Shown in pieces: positions 26,490 through 36,762 of a DNA stretch of 64,000 nt (its first letter is position 1; each line of letters begins with the position of its first letter). Source of the DNA: Prorocentrum cordatum (lineage: Eukaryota; Sar; Dinophyceae; Prorocentrales; Prorocentraceae). The notes beneath the pieces are model-generated. The model did not search any database. It was not told where the DNA came from and saw only the letters and a list, made by a program, of their open reading frames with translations. Location: assembly GCA_963575745.1 (NCBI GenBank), contig CAUYUJ010013903.1:80001-144000 (forward strand). Direction: 5' to 3'. A program made the translations under genes and the position numbers.

Positions 26490-26620
26490 CACGCACAGAG
26501 GGGGGTTAGGGGGAGGGGGAAGGCTTATTCGAAGCACCCCTGCTTCTTAAAAGGCTCGGGCCTTGGCTGTAGATGTAAGGCCCGCGCCTTCTAAGAAGCA
26601 GCCTCCTTCTGAGAACCCCC
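26490..26620. repeat. Palindromic repeat G, copy 1
   Basis: Nearly identical to 62582-62722: GAAGCACCCCTGCTTCTTA, AGATGTAAGGCC, GCGCCTTCTAAGAAGCAGC and CTCCTTCTGAGAA. It contains overlapping CTTCTAAGAAG palindromes and a GGGCCTT/AAGGCCC arm pair. The flank CCACGCACAGAGGGGGG is also shared. Confidence 0.85.
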
Positions 26621-26879
26621 AAATCAAGCACGCGTCGTAGTCGCAGAGCCGCGCACCATGCATCAGATCTTCAAGCGCCAGCAGAGGCCCGAGTCCAGCA
26701 CGTGTCCTGCACGGCGCCGCCTCTCGGACGAGGCCCCCGGCCGCACTGGACACCACTGGCATGCAGTTCCGACCAGGCGTGCCAGAAGCCGCCCCGCCGT
26801 CCCTGAGGTTATCGGGCGGGGCCATGACGAGGAGGAGTCCGTTCCGGAGCGATCCGCAACGCTCGCGCAGGAACGCGGG

Positions 26880-27005
26880 TCAAGCTGCCCGCGTATAAGG
26901 TCGCGCGTGCGCGCCCTCGTTTCCAGTGTAGCGTACCGCGCTGGCGGCCCGCGTAAGCCGCAGCATGCGGGCACGATGCCATCGTGCGTCAGGCCTCTTC
27001 TGTCG
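26880..27005 (+). repeat. Dispersed repeat R5, copy 2
   Basis: GCTGCCCGCGTA, CGCCCTCGTTTCCAGTG, GCGTACCGCGCTGGC, GGCCCGCGTAAGCCGC and GATGCCATCGTGCGTC match the copies at 34500 and 49050. Confidence 0.7.
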
Positions 27006-27539
27006 TCGCCCATGGAGTGGCCGAGGCGGGTCTCCAGAGGTTCCCCGAGGTCCGACCCAGACTTTCGACGATGTGTTGTCCCTTCATCTCGATCTCCAAG
27101 GGCGGGTTTGGGTTCCAGGACCATCAAAGATGGGCCTGGTGCGCGAAACTACCCACGGGAGAGGGGTCCAGAGTTCCGAGGCTGGTGGATTTAGCAAATA
27201 AGTGTTGGTGAGGTCCCAGAAGGCCGCTGGGTCTGACGGAACGTCGCACACTTGCTCCTCTCCGGCCACCCCAGCGCCCCCGCATGGGCCCCAACCCTCG
27301 AGCCTGGAGTGCTCGAGTGACGTCTCGAGTGACTTGTCTCCCCTCGGCCGGTCCGATGCCCCCCGCCGGGCCCAGGTGCCGGGCTGGATCCAGGACATGG
27401 TGGCCTGGAGGCGGGGCCTCCGTCGTGCATCCGCCGGGGGGCCCCGGAGGGCGTGCGCCGAAAGGGTCGGTGGGTGGCGCGCAGGCGTGGCTCTCTGTCT
27501 GAGTGGCCTTCGTCCCTGACCTCCGCGCATCGTGAGCAT
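27006..27539. other. No recognisable feature
   Basis: GC-rich, open on both strands, no conserved protein or repeat signal found. Confidence 0.45.
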
Positions 27540-27705
27540 AACGTTAAGGAAGGGACAAACACACAGACACAATGAATCGTCGATTCCTAGAAAGTATGGG
27601 AAGTCAAGGGAAATGGGGAGGAAGAAAAAAACCCAGAAAATATGGGAAGATATGGGGAATCCTGTTATTTGTATCTATTTATTTGTGCGTCCCAGGGCCC
27701 CTTCA
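27540..27705 (+). repeat. Dispersed repeat R4, copy 2
   Basis: CACACAGACACAATGAATCG, TCGATTCCTAGAAAGTATGG, GGGGAATCCTGTTATTTGTA and CCAGGGCCCCTTCAAT align with 5545-5700 and 49201-49365. Confidence 0.75.
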
Positions 27706-27880
27706 ATCGTGGCAGCAGGTTTCGACAACGTTTGGCCTCCAGGGGCGGTCCAGACCTCTTGACAGCCATGTTGAAGATTCACGGCGTCGGCGGTCTGGGG
27801 TGCAGGTCCACCGGGGTCTCCCGATCGCTAAGAGCGGTGCGACCCCGTGGATGGAAGCAAAGAATGATAATCAGAGGAGG

Positions 27881-28028
27881 AAAAGGTACCGATACCTCTA
27901 CCCTTGGCCCGTTTTCCCATTTTTGGGCCTTTTGGGAGGCCCTCGTCGCCACCGTTGGATTCGCCTAGAAATTCTGGTCAGAACGCACCCCGGGAGATGC
28001 CCAGGGAGTAGCGGTATCAGTACCTTTT
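27881..28028 (+). mobile_element. MITE-like element M1, best copy
   Basis: The left end AAAAGGTACCGATACC and right end GCGGTATCAGTACCTTTT are inverted with few mismatches. The 148-bp interior carries the family blocks TTTTGGGAGGCCCTCGTCG and CTGGTCAGAACGCACCC. Confidence 0.75.
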
Positions 28029-28047
28029 GGTTTCCCCAGGGAATATA

Positions 28048-28220
28048 GTTCACACCGTTGTAATTTCGCTATTCAAAAGGCCGCGAGTTCTCGGCCCGGG
28101 CAGGAACGGCGGCTGCCCTCGAAGATATCAGATGTAAACGCTATCATCAGACACATGTTTTCAGCCTGCGGGTGTTGCTGCTTGGGCCGTGTTCCGTTTC
28201 TTCGAAGGGCGGCGGTCCAA
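28048..28220 (+). repeat. Dispersed repeat K, copy 1
   Basis: GTTGTAATTTCGC-ATTCAAAAGGCCGCGA (as blocks), GGCTGCCC, AGACACATGTTTTCAGCC and TGCGGGTGTTGCTGCTTGG correspond in order to 29608-29770, 1.56 kb downstream. Confidence 0.7.
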
Positions 28221-29607
28221 TGTTACGAATGTTTTTTCTCACATCAGCGGCAGCCATCTCGTCACGGCGCCATAGACAGCGTCGTGCCGTCATCCTGGCC
28301 GACGCACTTCAAGCTGGCATCCACTTATGCTCCTTAGCGTCGTTCGTGGAGTGCGTCGGTGACTCTGCCGCCCTCACATTTGCTTGTGCCAGACGCAGGT
28401 GCATCGCACTTTGCAGCGCCGCCAGTTCCTGCCGCGCATTTTGCTACCTCGACCACAAAACACCCATGCCCATTTCGGCTTCGGGATGTTCATTGATCAT
28501 GAAAGCAGGCCTCCTGATCGAGCGGGGGGGTTTATGAGATCACAAGAAAGCGTCCTGGAGGTATTCTGCATCAGCTGCAGTTTCAGCTGCGCCATCGCAG
28601 TGGCACCACTTCGTCGTTCTGGATTTGACCCGCCGAACTCATAGCGAGAAACATTGCATGTGTAGAATTCGTTTTGAACTTTTTCCTCCTGTCCTTCACG
28701 ATATCTGTCGTCTTCGTATGGCTCAGGCGAAACGAGGACGACATCGCGAGGTATGGGCATTATGGTCTTAGCCTGACTACGACAAAAAGATGATGGGATT
28801 GGCAGGAATGGCGCTCTTGGACGCTAATCACGATATTGTTGGTCCTTGCCTGGTTATGTCAAAACGATGCTGGAAGCTTCGAAGTACGACGGTGTCGGAT
28901 GTTCTTCCCATATTACGAATGACTGTTTGGGATGTCTCGTACGCGACCTCACAAAAATGACGCCGATCATAACGGCATTCCATCGTTATGATCGACGTCG
29001 CTGTGGTAAGGCAGTCCTGCATCGGAGCTCCAACACGTCATTCGTAAAGTCGGAATGCTGAAACCCTATCGCTTTTCGTGGCTCCAATCATCGTGCCGTC
29101 AGTGCCAAGCTACGACGGAAGAGTCGCTCGCCCCGGGAAGCCATTCCTGGCGATTCCACCATCGTTTCGTCGGAGCCAGGCTCGCGAAGGAGAGAGCGCA
29201 ACGTTGCAGACCGTCACTTGTGGCCAGGTTTGGATCGATCGCGATCAGTCCACCGTCGGGTCTTCCAGGTCGGGGTGGGGCAGTCCAGCAGCTTCCGCCG
29301 TGGCGTATATTTGTCGGGCTGAGATGCTCTGTCAGAGCACTTCGGCGGTGACCGCCGCGGCCCGCTTCGGTTCGGCCAGGCCCTGTTCGGCTCAGCTCAG
29401 GACGGCCCAATTCAGTTTAGCTCTAGCACCAAGTTCTGTGATTTGATCAATGGTACTCGCGTTGGCACTGCGCGACGAGATATTTGAGGTCATTTCGAAA
29501 GCCATGCACCAGAAAAGTTGACAGGCGTGAGCCCCATTTCTTGTATACGATGCGTGCGGCCACCCCCAGATCAGCCTTGCCTGAAAACCGTGGGTGGAAA
29601 CAAATAG
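28221..29607. other. Lower-GC region without recognised gene
   Basis: Less GC-rich than its neighbours. A 121-codon frame at 28172-28537 has several cysteines but no family resemblance. Short inverted words ATAACG/CGTTAT occur near 28968-28990. Confidence 0.45.
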
Positions 29608-29770
29608 CGCAAACATAGTCCATAACGTTGAAATTGCGCCATTCAAAGGCCGCGACTGCAGGCTGGGTAGGATCGGCAGCTGCCCCTGAAAATGTAAAAT
29701 GTACGCGAATATCGGACACATGTTTTCAACCTGCGGTTGTTGGTGCCTGGACCGTGCTCCAATGTTGCGC
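29608..29770 (+). repeat. Dispersed repeat K, copy 2
   Basis: GTTGAAATTGCGCCATTCAA, GGCCGCGACTGCAGG, CAGCTGCCC and GACACATGTTTTCAACCTGC match copy 1. The similarity may extend weakly to 29840. Confidence 0.7.
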
Positions 29771-30861
29771 CTTTGGTTTCGCGTAATGTTTATTTCTGCG
29801 GTTGTAGCGGCTTGCGCGCCTGGATTTGACCGCGCTTTCGCGGCCATTATCGCCTACAGCCAATTGGGGCGTGTGTAGCCGAACAATGTTTGAGGATCGA
29901 GGCTCTGGGGAGAGATCGGTCGCCTTGTTGCCGGAAGCGGCGTTTGGGAGCGTCCAGGCGCGCGGGGGCGCCTTGGGACTTCCTGGAAGATTTCGGGGGG
30001 TCGTCTGGAGACTTCCGCAGGGCTCTGGGGACCTACCTGTGCACGTGGATCGTCGAGCTGGCTGTCCAACGCTAGCCTCGCCTGTGACAGGGCCCCGCTT
30101 CAGACCTGGTCAATCTTCCCAAGTCCTGTGCAATATACGGCGGGATTTATGTTGAGCCATTTAGGGGAGTCCGTATCGAGGATGAACTCCCTCCTCGTGC
30201 ATATCCCTGGATTGTGTTTGAAATTTGCCCAATCGAAAACCCACAGAATCGTGGATTGGGATCGCTATACCGTATGCCCCTTTGTACTCAAGTTGGAAAG
30301 TCGGCCCTGCGGAAGGGGTTGAGGTCCTCGGGCCCCATGTCACACAAATTCTGCGATTTCGAGGGAGAGAATCGTGGAGTGCTGACCAAGGATACGTTCC
30401 CGCTTCCAGGAGGCCGGGACGGCACTCACATCCAGCGTTCCGCAAGGTCCTCGTTGGCGGGTTTCCAAATCGGTTGGTTTGGTGTGGATTGGAGCAGAAG
30501 CTCAAGAGCAAGCCAAGCTTGGCGACGAAGATCCCTCTGGAGGCCCAAACAGGCAAGCCCGATCATCCAGACTCCGGAGCAGAATCTCGCATCCTCGAGT
30601 CCTCCTCCCCTCCTCGATTCCGCGACGACGGCGACGAGGACGAGCAGCGCGCGCGCGAGGTTCGGGTCGGACGAAAAGGGGGGTCTGAAGGGGGGCGCGA
30701 GCGAGCGCCAGCGCACCCTGGGCATCCAGAGACTGGCCCCAAGTAAGGGGAGGCCGCTCGGCTCCGTGCAGGCGGGCGAAGCCGCTTGCGGCAGCCGACA
30801 GACAGACACGTAAAACGAAGCTGTTACCCCGACTTCTGCTACTGCAGCAGCCGGCCTGGAG
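29771..30861. other. No gene recognised
   Basis: Open frames up to 199 codons at 30214-30813 show no motif and overlap an equally open minus frame at 30426-30884. Confidence 0.45.
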
Positions 30862-30955
30862 TTAGGTCGGGCATGTCCCCCCACAGGCGGATTTTGGGCG
30901 GAAAGAAAGATTCAACGCATATTCAAGAATAGCCAACAAAAAGCATATACTTCAA
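30862..30955 (+). mobile_element. MITE M2, truncated left end
   Basis: TTAGGTCGGGCATGTCCCCC then CACAGGCGGATTTT matches the left terminal inverted repeat of M2. The right end is not found nearby, so this copy is broken. Confidence 0.6.
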
Positions 30956-31044
30956 ACATCGTCCCCAGACAATTTCCCCACATCCAAAGAGGGTCTCTTC
31001 TTTCTCTGGACACCCCGCGCAGGAACCAGAACACACACTACATC

Positions 31045-31125
31045 ATCACCCACTCACTCACTCACTCACTCACTCACTCACTCACTCACTCACTCACTCA
31101 CTCACTCACTCACTCACTCACTCAT
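31045..31125. repeat. (ACTC)n microsatellite
   Basis: About 20 ACTC tetranucleotides, with further CACTC/ATTCACTC degenerate units to 31300 and again at 31395-31435. Confidence 0.95.
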
Positions 31126-31284
31126 CACCAACATCACTCATTCACTCAGTCATCATGTCGCCATCACCCACACACACATTTATTACCATCAACATCAGTA
31201 GCTTCATCACCACATCATCATCAACATCAGTAGCATCATCACCATAACTCACTCATTCACTCACTCACTCATTCACTCCCGCTC

Positions 31285-31295
31285 ACTCCCTTCAC

Positions 31296-31384
<89 letters not shown>

Positions 31385-31400
31385 ATCATCATTCAGTCAT
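31285..31400. repeat. (ATC)n microsatellite
   Basis: Pure CAT/ATC triplets followed by CGTCAT units. Confidence 0.95.
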
Positions 31401-31439
31401 TCACTCACTCACTCACTCACCCACTCATTCGCTAGCTTG

Positions 31440-31735
31440 AATATGGGGGAAGTATCAGGCGGGAGCCTCGTCTGTGAGTGAACTGTGAGGAAGTCTCAGG
31501 CGGAAGCCCCCTCCCTATGGGGCCCGCACTTCATGTTTTTAATCCGAGCGGGTCATCCTCATCCCCGTAACTGTCGTCACTTTTGGGCTCCTGAGGCCTG
31601 AACATGGGGGAAGTATCAGGCGAGAACCTCGTCCGTGCGTGGGCTGTGAGGAAGTCTCAGGCGGGAGCCCTCTCCCTATGGGGCCCGCACCTAATTCCCA
31701 ACCGTCCTGTGGTGTTGGGTCCTCGTTTTGAACAG
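31440..31735 (+). repeat. 165-bp tandem repeat R165, left block
   Basis: Two units beginning ATGGGGGAAGTATCAGGCG (31443, 31603) and containing GTGAGGAAGTCTCAGGCGG, CCCTATGGGGCCCGCA and TCATCCTCATCCCCGTAAC. The same units reappear at 33058-33520. Confidence 0.85.
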
Positions 31736-31751
31736 ACGGTCCCCGCGTTCC

Positions 31752-31808
31752 TCCTCCTCCTCCTCCTCCTCCTCCTCCTCCTCCTCCTCCTCCTCCTCTC
31801 CTCCCTCC
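31752..31808. repeat. (CCT)n microsatellite
   Basis: About 18 CCT triplets inserted at the junction between R165 and the 88-bp satellite. Confidence 0.95.
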
Positions 31809-31849
31809 TCCCCCTCCTTGCGTCCGCCCTCCGCATGCCTCTCTGTTTC

Positions 31850-32855
31850 GGCACACCCGGCACCATAGGGAGTTCCAACTACGGTCCCAGTGGCGCAGCT
31901 CGCATGGCATCCCCGCTCCATTTTGGTACACGTTTCGTGGCCCTATAGGCAGCTCCACCTAAGTTCCCAGTGGGGGAGCTCGCATGGCATCCCCGCCCCA
32001 TTTTGGTACACCCCTCACGTTTCGTGGCCCCACAGGGAGCTCCACCTACGGTCCCAGTTGGGGAGCTCGCATGGCATCCCTGCCCCATTTTTGTACACCC
32101 CTCACACGTTTCGTGGCCCCATAGGGAGCTCCACCTAAGGTCCCAGTGGGGGAGCTCGCATGGCGGCCCCGGACCATTTCGGCACACCCCTCACGAGGAT
32201 CGTGGCCCCATAGGGAGCTTCACCTACGGTCCCAGTGGCGGAGCTCGCATGGCATCCTCTCCCCATTTTGGCACACCCTTCACACGTTTCGTGGCCCCAT
32301 AGGGAGCTCCACCTAAAGTCCCAGTGGTGAAACTCGCATGGCATCCCCGCCCCATTTTGGCACGCCCCTCACACGCTTCGTGGCCCCATGGGGAGCTCCA
32401 CCTAAGGTCCCAGGGGCGGATGGCGGCCTCGCCCCATTTTGGCACACCCCTCACACGGTTCGTGGCCGAGCTCCACCGAAGGCCCCAGTGACGGGGTTCG
32501 CATGGCGGCCCTGGGCCATTTCGGCACACCCCTCACGAGGATCGTGGCCCCATAGGGAGCTCCACCGAAGGCGCCAGTGGCAAAGTTCGCATGGCGGCCT
32601 CGGGCCATTACGGCACACCCCTGACGAAGATCGTGGCCCCATAGGAACTCCACCGAATGCGCCAGTGGCAGGGTTCGCATGGCGGCCTCGGGCCATTTCG
32701 GCACACCCCATCACGAGGATCGTGGCCCCATAGGGAGCTCCACCGAAGGCCCCAGCGGCAGGGTTCGCATGGCGGCCTCGGGCCATTTCGGCACACCCCT
32801 CACGAGGATCGTGGCCCCATAGGGAGCTCCACCAAAGGCGCCAGTGGCAGCTTCC
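31850..32855 (+). repeat. 88-bp satellite S88, main array
   Basis: About eleven tandem units of 83-90 bp. Each has GCTCGCATGGC, GCCCCATTTTGGCACACC (or CCATTTCGGC), CCTCAC, TCGTGGCCCCATAGGGAGC and TCCACC-AAGG-CCCAGTGG. Minor arrays lie at 53245-53400, 61160-61475 (inverted) and 63805-63850. Reading frames through it are artefacts. Confidence 0.95.
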
Positions 32856-32974
32856 CCCATGGCTCACAGAGCCCTGGGGGCGCCGTCCTCGTCGTCGTCG
32901 GCGCCCGCGAAGACGGCCGCGAACGTGTCCCTGAGCATGTCGGGCTCCGGCGGGAAGCCGTGGCCACAGAAAGC

Positions 32975-33050
32975 GTGGGCGAAGATGGTATTCACAATTG
33001 CGGTATTCACAACTGCGTATGGTTGGGTCTTTCGCCAGGCTAATGGTTTT
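32975..33050 (+). repeat. Tail segment of S88
   Basis: ATTGCGGTATTCACAACTGC, TATGGTTGGGTCTTTCGCC and AGGCTAATGGTTTTCA match 53398-53460 next to the second S88 block and 60905-60960 (inverted) next to the third. S88 plus tail is therefore one composite element. Confidence 0.8.
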
Positions 33051-33057
33051 CATCCGA

Positions 33058-33520
33058 GCTGGTCATCCTCATCCCTGTAACTGTCGTCACTTTGGGGCTG
33101 CCGAGGCTTGAATATGGGGCAAGTATCAGGCGGGGAGCCTTGTCTGTGAGTGAACTGTGAAAGTCTCAGGCGGGAGCCCCCTCCCTATGGGGCCCGCATT
33201 TCATGTTTTTAATCCGAGCGGGTCATCCTCATCCTTGTTTTGTAACTGTCGTCACTTTTGGGCTCCTGAGGCCTGGCTATGGGGGAAGTATCAGGCGGGA
33301 GCCTTGTCTGTGAGTGAACTGTGAGGAAGTCACAGGCGGGAGCCCCCTCGTTATGGGGTCCGCGTTTCATGTTTTTAATCCGAGCGGGTCATCCTCATCC
33401 CCGTAACTGTCGTCACTTTTGGGCTCCTGAGGCTTGAGCATGGGGGAAGGAAGTATCAGGCGGGAGCTTCGTCTGTGAGTGAATTGTAAGGAAATGTCAG
33501 TTGGGAGCCCTCTCCTTGTG
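33058..33520 (+). repeat. 165-bp tandem repeat R165, right block
   Basis: Three units starting near 33111, 33278 and 33440 with the blocks listed for the left block. S88 is nested between the two R165 blocks. Confidence 0.85.
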
Positions 33521-33633
33521 CGCTCTTCCGAGGGCGATTCGCCCGACCTATCACGTGCGGAGGAAGAGGAGGCACAGGAGGTGAGGACGCCGGCGGCCGG
33601 GACGAAAGGGTAGGCAGGATAGGGTTTGAAAAT

Positions 33634-33773
33634 CCAGGGTTCGCTAAGGACTGGCTTCCTGCCGAAACGCCGAAAACCCGAGACCCTCCGAAGACCCCCC
33701 GGAGCCTTTCCCGGAGGGTTTCCGGGAGGGTTTCGGCTGCCTTGGAAGGAAACCAGTCCTTAGCGAACCCTGG
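33634..33773. mobile_element. Foldback element, 27-bp arms
   Basis: 33634-33660 (CCAGGGTTCGCTAAGGACTG...) and 33747-33773 are inverted repeats matching at 26 of 27 bases. The 86-bp interior is itself rich in CCGGAGG/CCTCCGG-type complementarity. Confidence 0.85.
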
Positions 33774-34117
33774 ACTTTCCAAGGATATGGACAGTGGGCG
33801 TTACGACATCTGCTGCATGCAGCCGGTTTCCGCCCCGCCGCTGGGCGCATTTCTTCGACACATGGGCGCCTCCCAGCGCCACTGGGCGCCAGGAAAATGG
33901 GCTACGTGAGCTGGTTATTTTCCCTGCCCTTTGCTTATCCTACCCTTTCGTCCCCCCAGTAGGAAAGGGACGTGGTGTAAAGGGGTGCGGTGCCAATGCT
34001 GAATCCAGCGATGTTTTCGATCGTCGATCACATCACCAATTCCACGACTGGCACCACACCCCTGTATGCCACACTCCTTTCCGACCTCCGAAGAAAATAA
34101 TGCATACGCATAGTATT
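33774..34117. other. No recognisable feature
   Basis: Mixed sequence without coding support. Confidence 0.45.
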
Positions 34118-34242
34118 TCGGAGGTCCCCGCGGATCTTTTGGACCAGCGCTGGACCCCCCCCCCTGTCGCTGGCGCGCTTCGCGCGCCAGGGGCGGCGCT
34201 GGAGGCGCCGCCAGGAGTCTCCAGCACCGGTAGACCTCCGCG
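34118..34242 (-). repeat. Triple-hairpin repeat R2, inverted copy
   Basis: CTGGCGCGC-TTC-GCGCGCCAG precedes GGCGGCGCTGGAGGCGCCGCC, the reverse order of the copy at 21746, so this copy is on the minus strand. Outer arms GGAGGTCC and GACCTCC remain. Confidence 0.7.
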
Positions 34243-34258
34243 TCCCACTTCCCACAGT

Positions 34259-34280
34259 TGGTGTGTGTGTGTGTGTGTGT
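34259..34280. repeat. (GT)n tract
   Basis: About 11 GT dinucleotides. Similar short tracts occur at 49318-49336 and 63381-63396. Confidence 0.9.
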
Positions 34281-34494
34281 AGATCCCGTAGCCCGACCCG
34301 CCGCTTCGGCCACTTTGACCGTCCGCCACCTCTGCGACCAAAAACCTTCCTCCGGCTCCTCCCCCTTGCCACCAAGAAGCTGGTTCCACATGACGCGGCC
34401 AGCCTGGGTGATGCACATGACACGCCCAGCCTGGCGATCGTACCCGGTATGGCAAGGCACGGTAGTCTTCTGCACACGCGAGGGCCGAGAACGG

Positions 34495-34640
34495 GGTCGA
34501 TTGCGCGGACGTCCGCGCGCAAGCTGCCCGCGTAAGGGGTGGCGCGGACGCGCCCTCGTCCCCGAGGTGGCGTGACGCGCTGGCAGCCCGCGCAAGGCAC
34601 TGCGCGTGGTCGCTATGCCATCGTGCGTCGGATTTGTTTC
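34495..34640 (+). repeat. Dispersed repeat R5, copy 3
   Basis: GTCCGCGCGCAAGCTGCCCG, CGCGCCCTCGTCCCCGAGG, GGCGTGACGCGCTGGCAGCC and GCTATGCCATCGTGCGTCGG match the copies at 26880 and 49050. Confidence 0.7.
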
Positions 34641-34917
34641 CCGTCGCTCACCCGCGTTGGGCCCCGGGATGTTCCGCAGGTGCTGCCCGTGATGCGTGCG
34701 CGGACGGCTCTCCGCCCCCCCCCTGTCTGGTGCTGCCCGGCGCGCCCACTGGCCCAAGCTGGCCCCCCAGGACTGCCAAGGAGGCCTCCGCGGCCTCCGG
34801 AGTGCCCCTCACGAGGCCCAGAGGGCCCAAGCGGGGGCTGCAAGATGGAGCGACGAGCCGGGGGCCCCCTTGGCCCAGAGGCACCTGCAGCAACGGCCGA
34901 TGTGTGCGCTTCCGGCA
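34641..34917. other. No recognisable feature
   Basis: GC-rich, no motif. Confidence 0.45.
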
Positions 34918-34925
34918 TCCTGGCT

Positions 34926-35085
34926 TTAAGTTGGGCCCGTCCCTCTACAGGAGGAAGATTCAAAAATAGTTTGAAAAATAGTATGGGGACTATTTTGTGA
35001 GCATTTTGGGATTATCTTGAAGGATTTTTGAGTATTTTGCATTTTTCGTTGAAAATCCCCCTATAGGGGGACACGCCCGACTTGC
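34926..35085. mobile_element. MITE M2, third copy
   Basis: Left end TTAAGTTGGGCCCGTCCCTC and right end CCTATAGGGGGACACGCCCG then ACTT are inverted. Flanks TCCTGGCT (34918-34925) and CCCTGGCC (35086-35093) match at 6 of 8 bases. The centre is AT-rich. Confidence 0.7.
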
Positions 35086-35093
35086 CCCTGGCC

Positions 35094-36065
35094 CCCCCCC
35101 CCCTGGCCTCTGCTCCCCCCCTCCCCCACGCAGCGAGGCAGCCGCTCTCGCTGGCCACCTTCCGCGAGCAGTTCGAGGCCCGGCCGGCCACCCCCCGCGC
35201 CAGCCCGAGGCAGATCGCGCGTCCACGAGCGCCACCGCGCGGCATCGGCTGGCCATCCCCCCGGGGCAACGCGATGGGCCGGGGGGGTTCGAGGAACGAG
35301 GTTTTCGGGCGTATTCGCAGATTCTCAGCTGCTTTTCAACATCGGGGTGCTCTCCAGCAGCGGCGCCTCGCCCAGAGCGTTCTGGGGGCGTCCCGACTGC
35401 CCCGAGCGGCCCCCGGGGAGCCGATGTACGACCAGAGAACCAAGGGACAACGTTTTGGGGGGATGACTGGGCGGGGGGCCGCATCGACCCATGGCGCATT
35501 GCTCGCCAAGAGGGGGCCCGACAGCCCACCCCGCCCAGGAGCGAGCGGATTTGCAGCCGGGGGCCTGTCGCCGATCCAGCGGCGGTGGATCGCCGATTCC
35601 AGCTCGGTGCTTTCCCCCCCAAGAGCCAGTCCCCCCTCCTCACGTTGCCCCTCAGCTGCACGCGACGGAGTCGCGAAGTCGCGCGAGCTCGTGGCACAGA
35701 TGACTGGGCGACTGGCGTTTCGGTGCAGCACGCCGAGCGCACAAACTCAGGTAATTACTGCCGATGCCGTTCCATGCCACGTTCTGTCCTTGTTGGACCC
35801 TATGGGTTTGAGAAAGATGTTAGCATGTTCCCACTTCCCTGTGTGGCCCTTCATCGGAGCCTCAGAGGGCCCCGAACGTCCTCGCCGTTTGGGGGATTTC
35901 GGGCGGATTTGGCCAGATTAGGTCGACGTTTGAACGATCTCTGGTCGTAATTTGGACGAAAGGTTGCAGAGGAGCGGTCGAATATCTACGAAGCAGAATG
36001 CCCTACAACATGCCGTCGAAATCACGTTCTGTCCGCCGAAGAAAGAAACACGGCATACACGTTTG
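35094..36065. other. No gene recognised
   Basis: Long open frames on both strands (35082-35921 plus, 34990-35742 minus) without motifs, typical of GC-rich non-coding DNA in this window. Confidence 0.45.
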
Positions 36066-36200
36066 TTTTGGAGCTCCGCGCGGACTTCTTGGATCTGCGC
36101 CGGGCCCCCCTGGGCCCCCTCCAGCGCCGCTCTTGGCGCGCTCCGCGCGCCAGGGAAGGGTCTGGCGCAGATCCTACGACTCGGCACGGAGCTCCAAAAG
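36066..36200 (+). repeat. Triple-hairpin repeat R2, copy 4
   Basis: Outer arms start TTTTGGAGCTCCGCGCGG and end CACGGAGCTCCAAAA. Internal blocks TCCAGCGCCGCTCTTGGCGC and GCTCCGCGCGCCAGGG match 21746-21873. Confidence 0.8.
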
Positions 36201-36256
36201 TTGATGTTTATGTTAATACATCTTCGTCCTTCGTCTACATTCTGGGAAGGCCAGCA

Positions 36257-36377
36257 AGTACCGAGACCGCTACTTGACGAACCTGTCCCTGGACGCGTTC
36301 AGATCATATTCTCGAAGCAACTCTGGCCGTGGCGACGAGGGCCTTTCAGGAAGACCAGCAGCATCGGTATCTCTTCC
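36257..36377 (-). mobile_element. MITE-like element M1, inverted copy beside GGA array
   Basis: On the minus strand it reads AGATACCGATGC, AAAGGCCCTCGTCGCCACGG, TTCGAGAAT, CTGAACGCGTCC and AGTAGCGGTCTCGGTACTT. The element's left flank GAGGAGGA, seen beside other copies, is here expanded into the adjoining GGA array. Confidence 0.65.
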
Positions 36378-36384
36378 TCTGGAG

Positions 36385-36709
36385 GAGGAGAATGAGGAGG
36401 AGGAGAAGGAGGAGGAGGAGGAGGAGGAGGAGGAGGAGGAGGAGGAGGAGGAGGAGGAGGAGGAGGGAGGAGAGGAGGATGAGGAGGAGGCTGAGGGAGG
36501 AGAGGAGGAGGGGAGGAGGAGGAGGAGAGGGAGGAGGAGGAGAGGAGGAGGAGGAGAGAGGAGGAGGGAGGAGGAGGAGGGAGGGGGAGGGGGAGGGGGG
36601 AGGGGAGGGGGGAGGGGAGGAGGAGGAGGAGGGAGGAGGTGAGGAGGAGGAGGAGGAGGGAGGAGGAGGAGGAGGAGGGAGGAGGGGAGAGGGAGGAGGA
36701 GGAGGAGGA

Positions 36710-36762
<53 letters not shown>

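Noticed and set aside
30214-30813. 199-codon plus-strand frame
   Set aside because: No motif, low third-position bias, and a minus frame open over the same bases.
31993-32010. CCCCATTTTGGCACAC resembling the core of the spliced leader
   Set aside because: It is part of the 88-bp satellite unit, matches only about 11 contiguous bases of the SL, and lies before no gene.
31850-32855. CRISPR-like array
   Set aside because: Units of 83-90 bp are repeated throughout with no unique spacers. This is a satellite in a eukaryotic genome.
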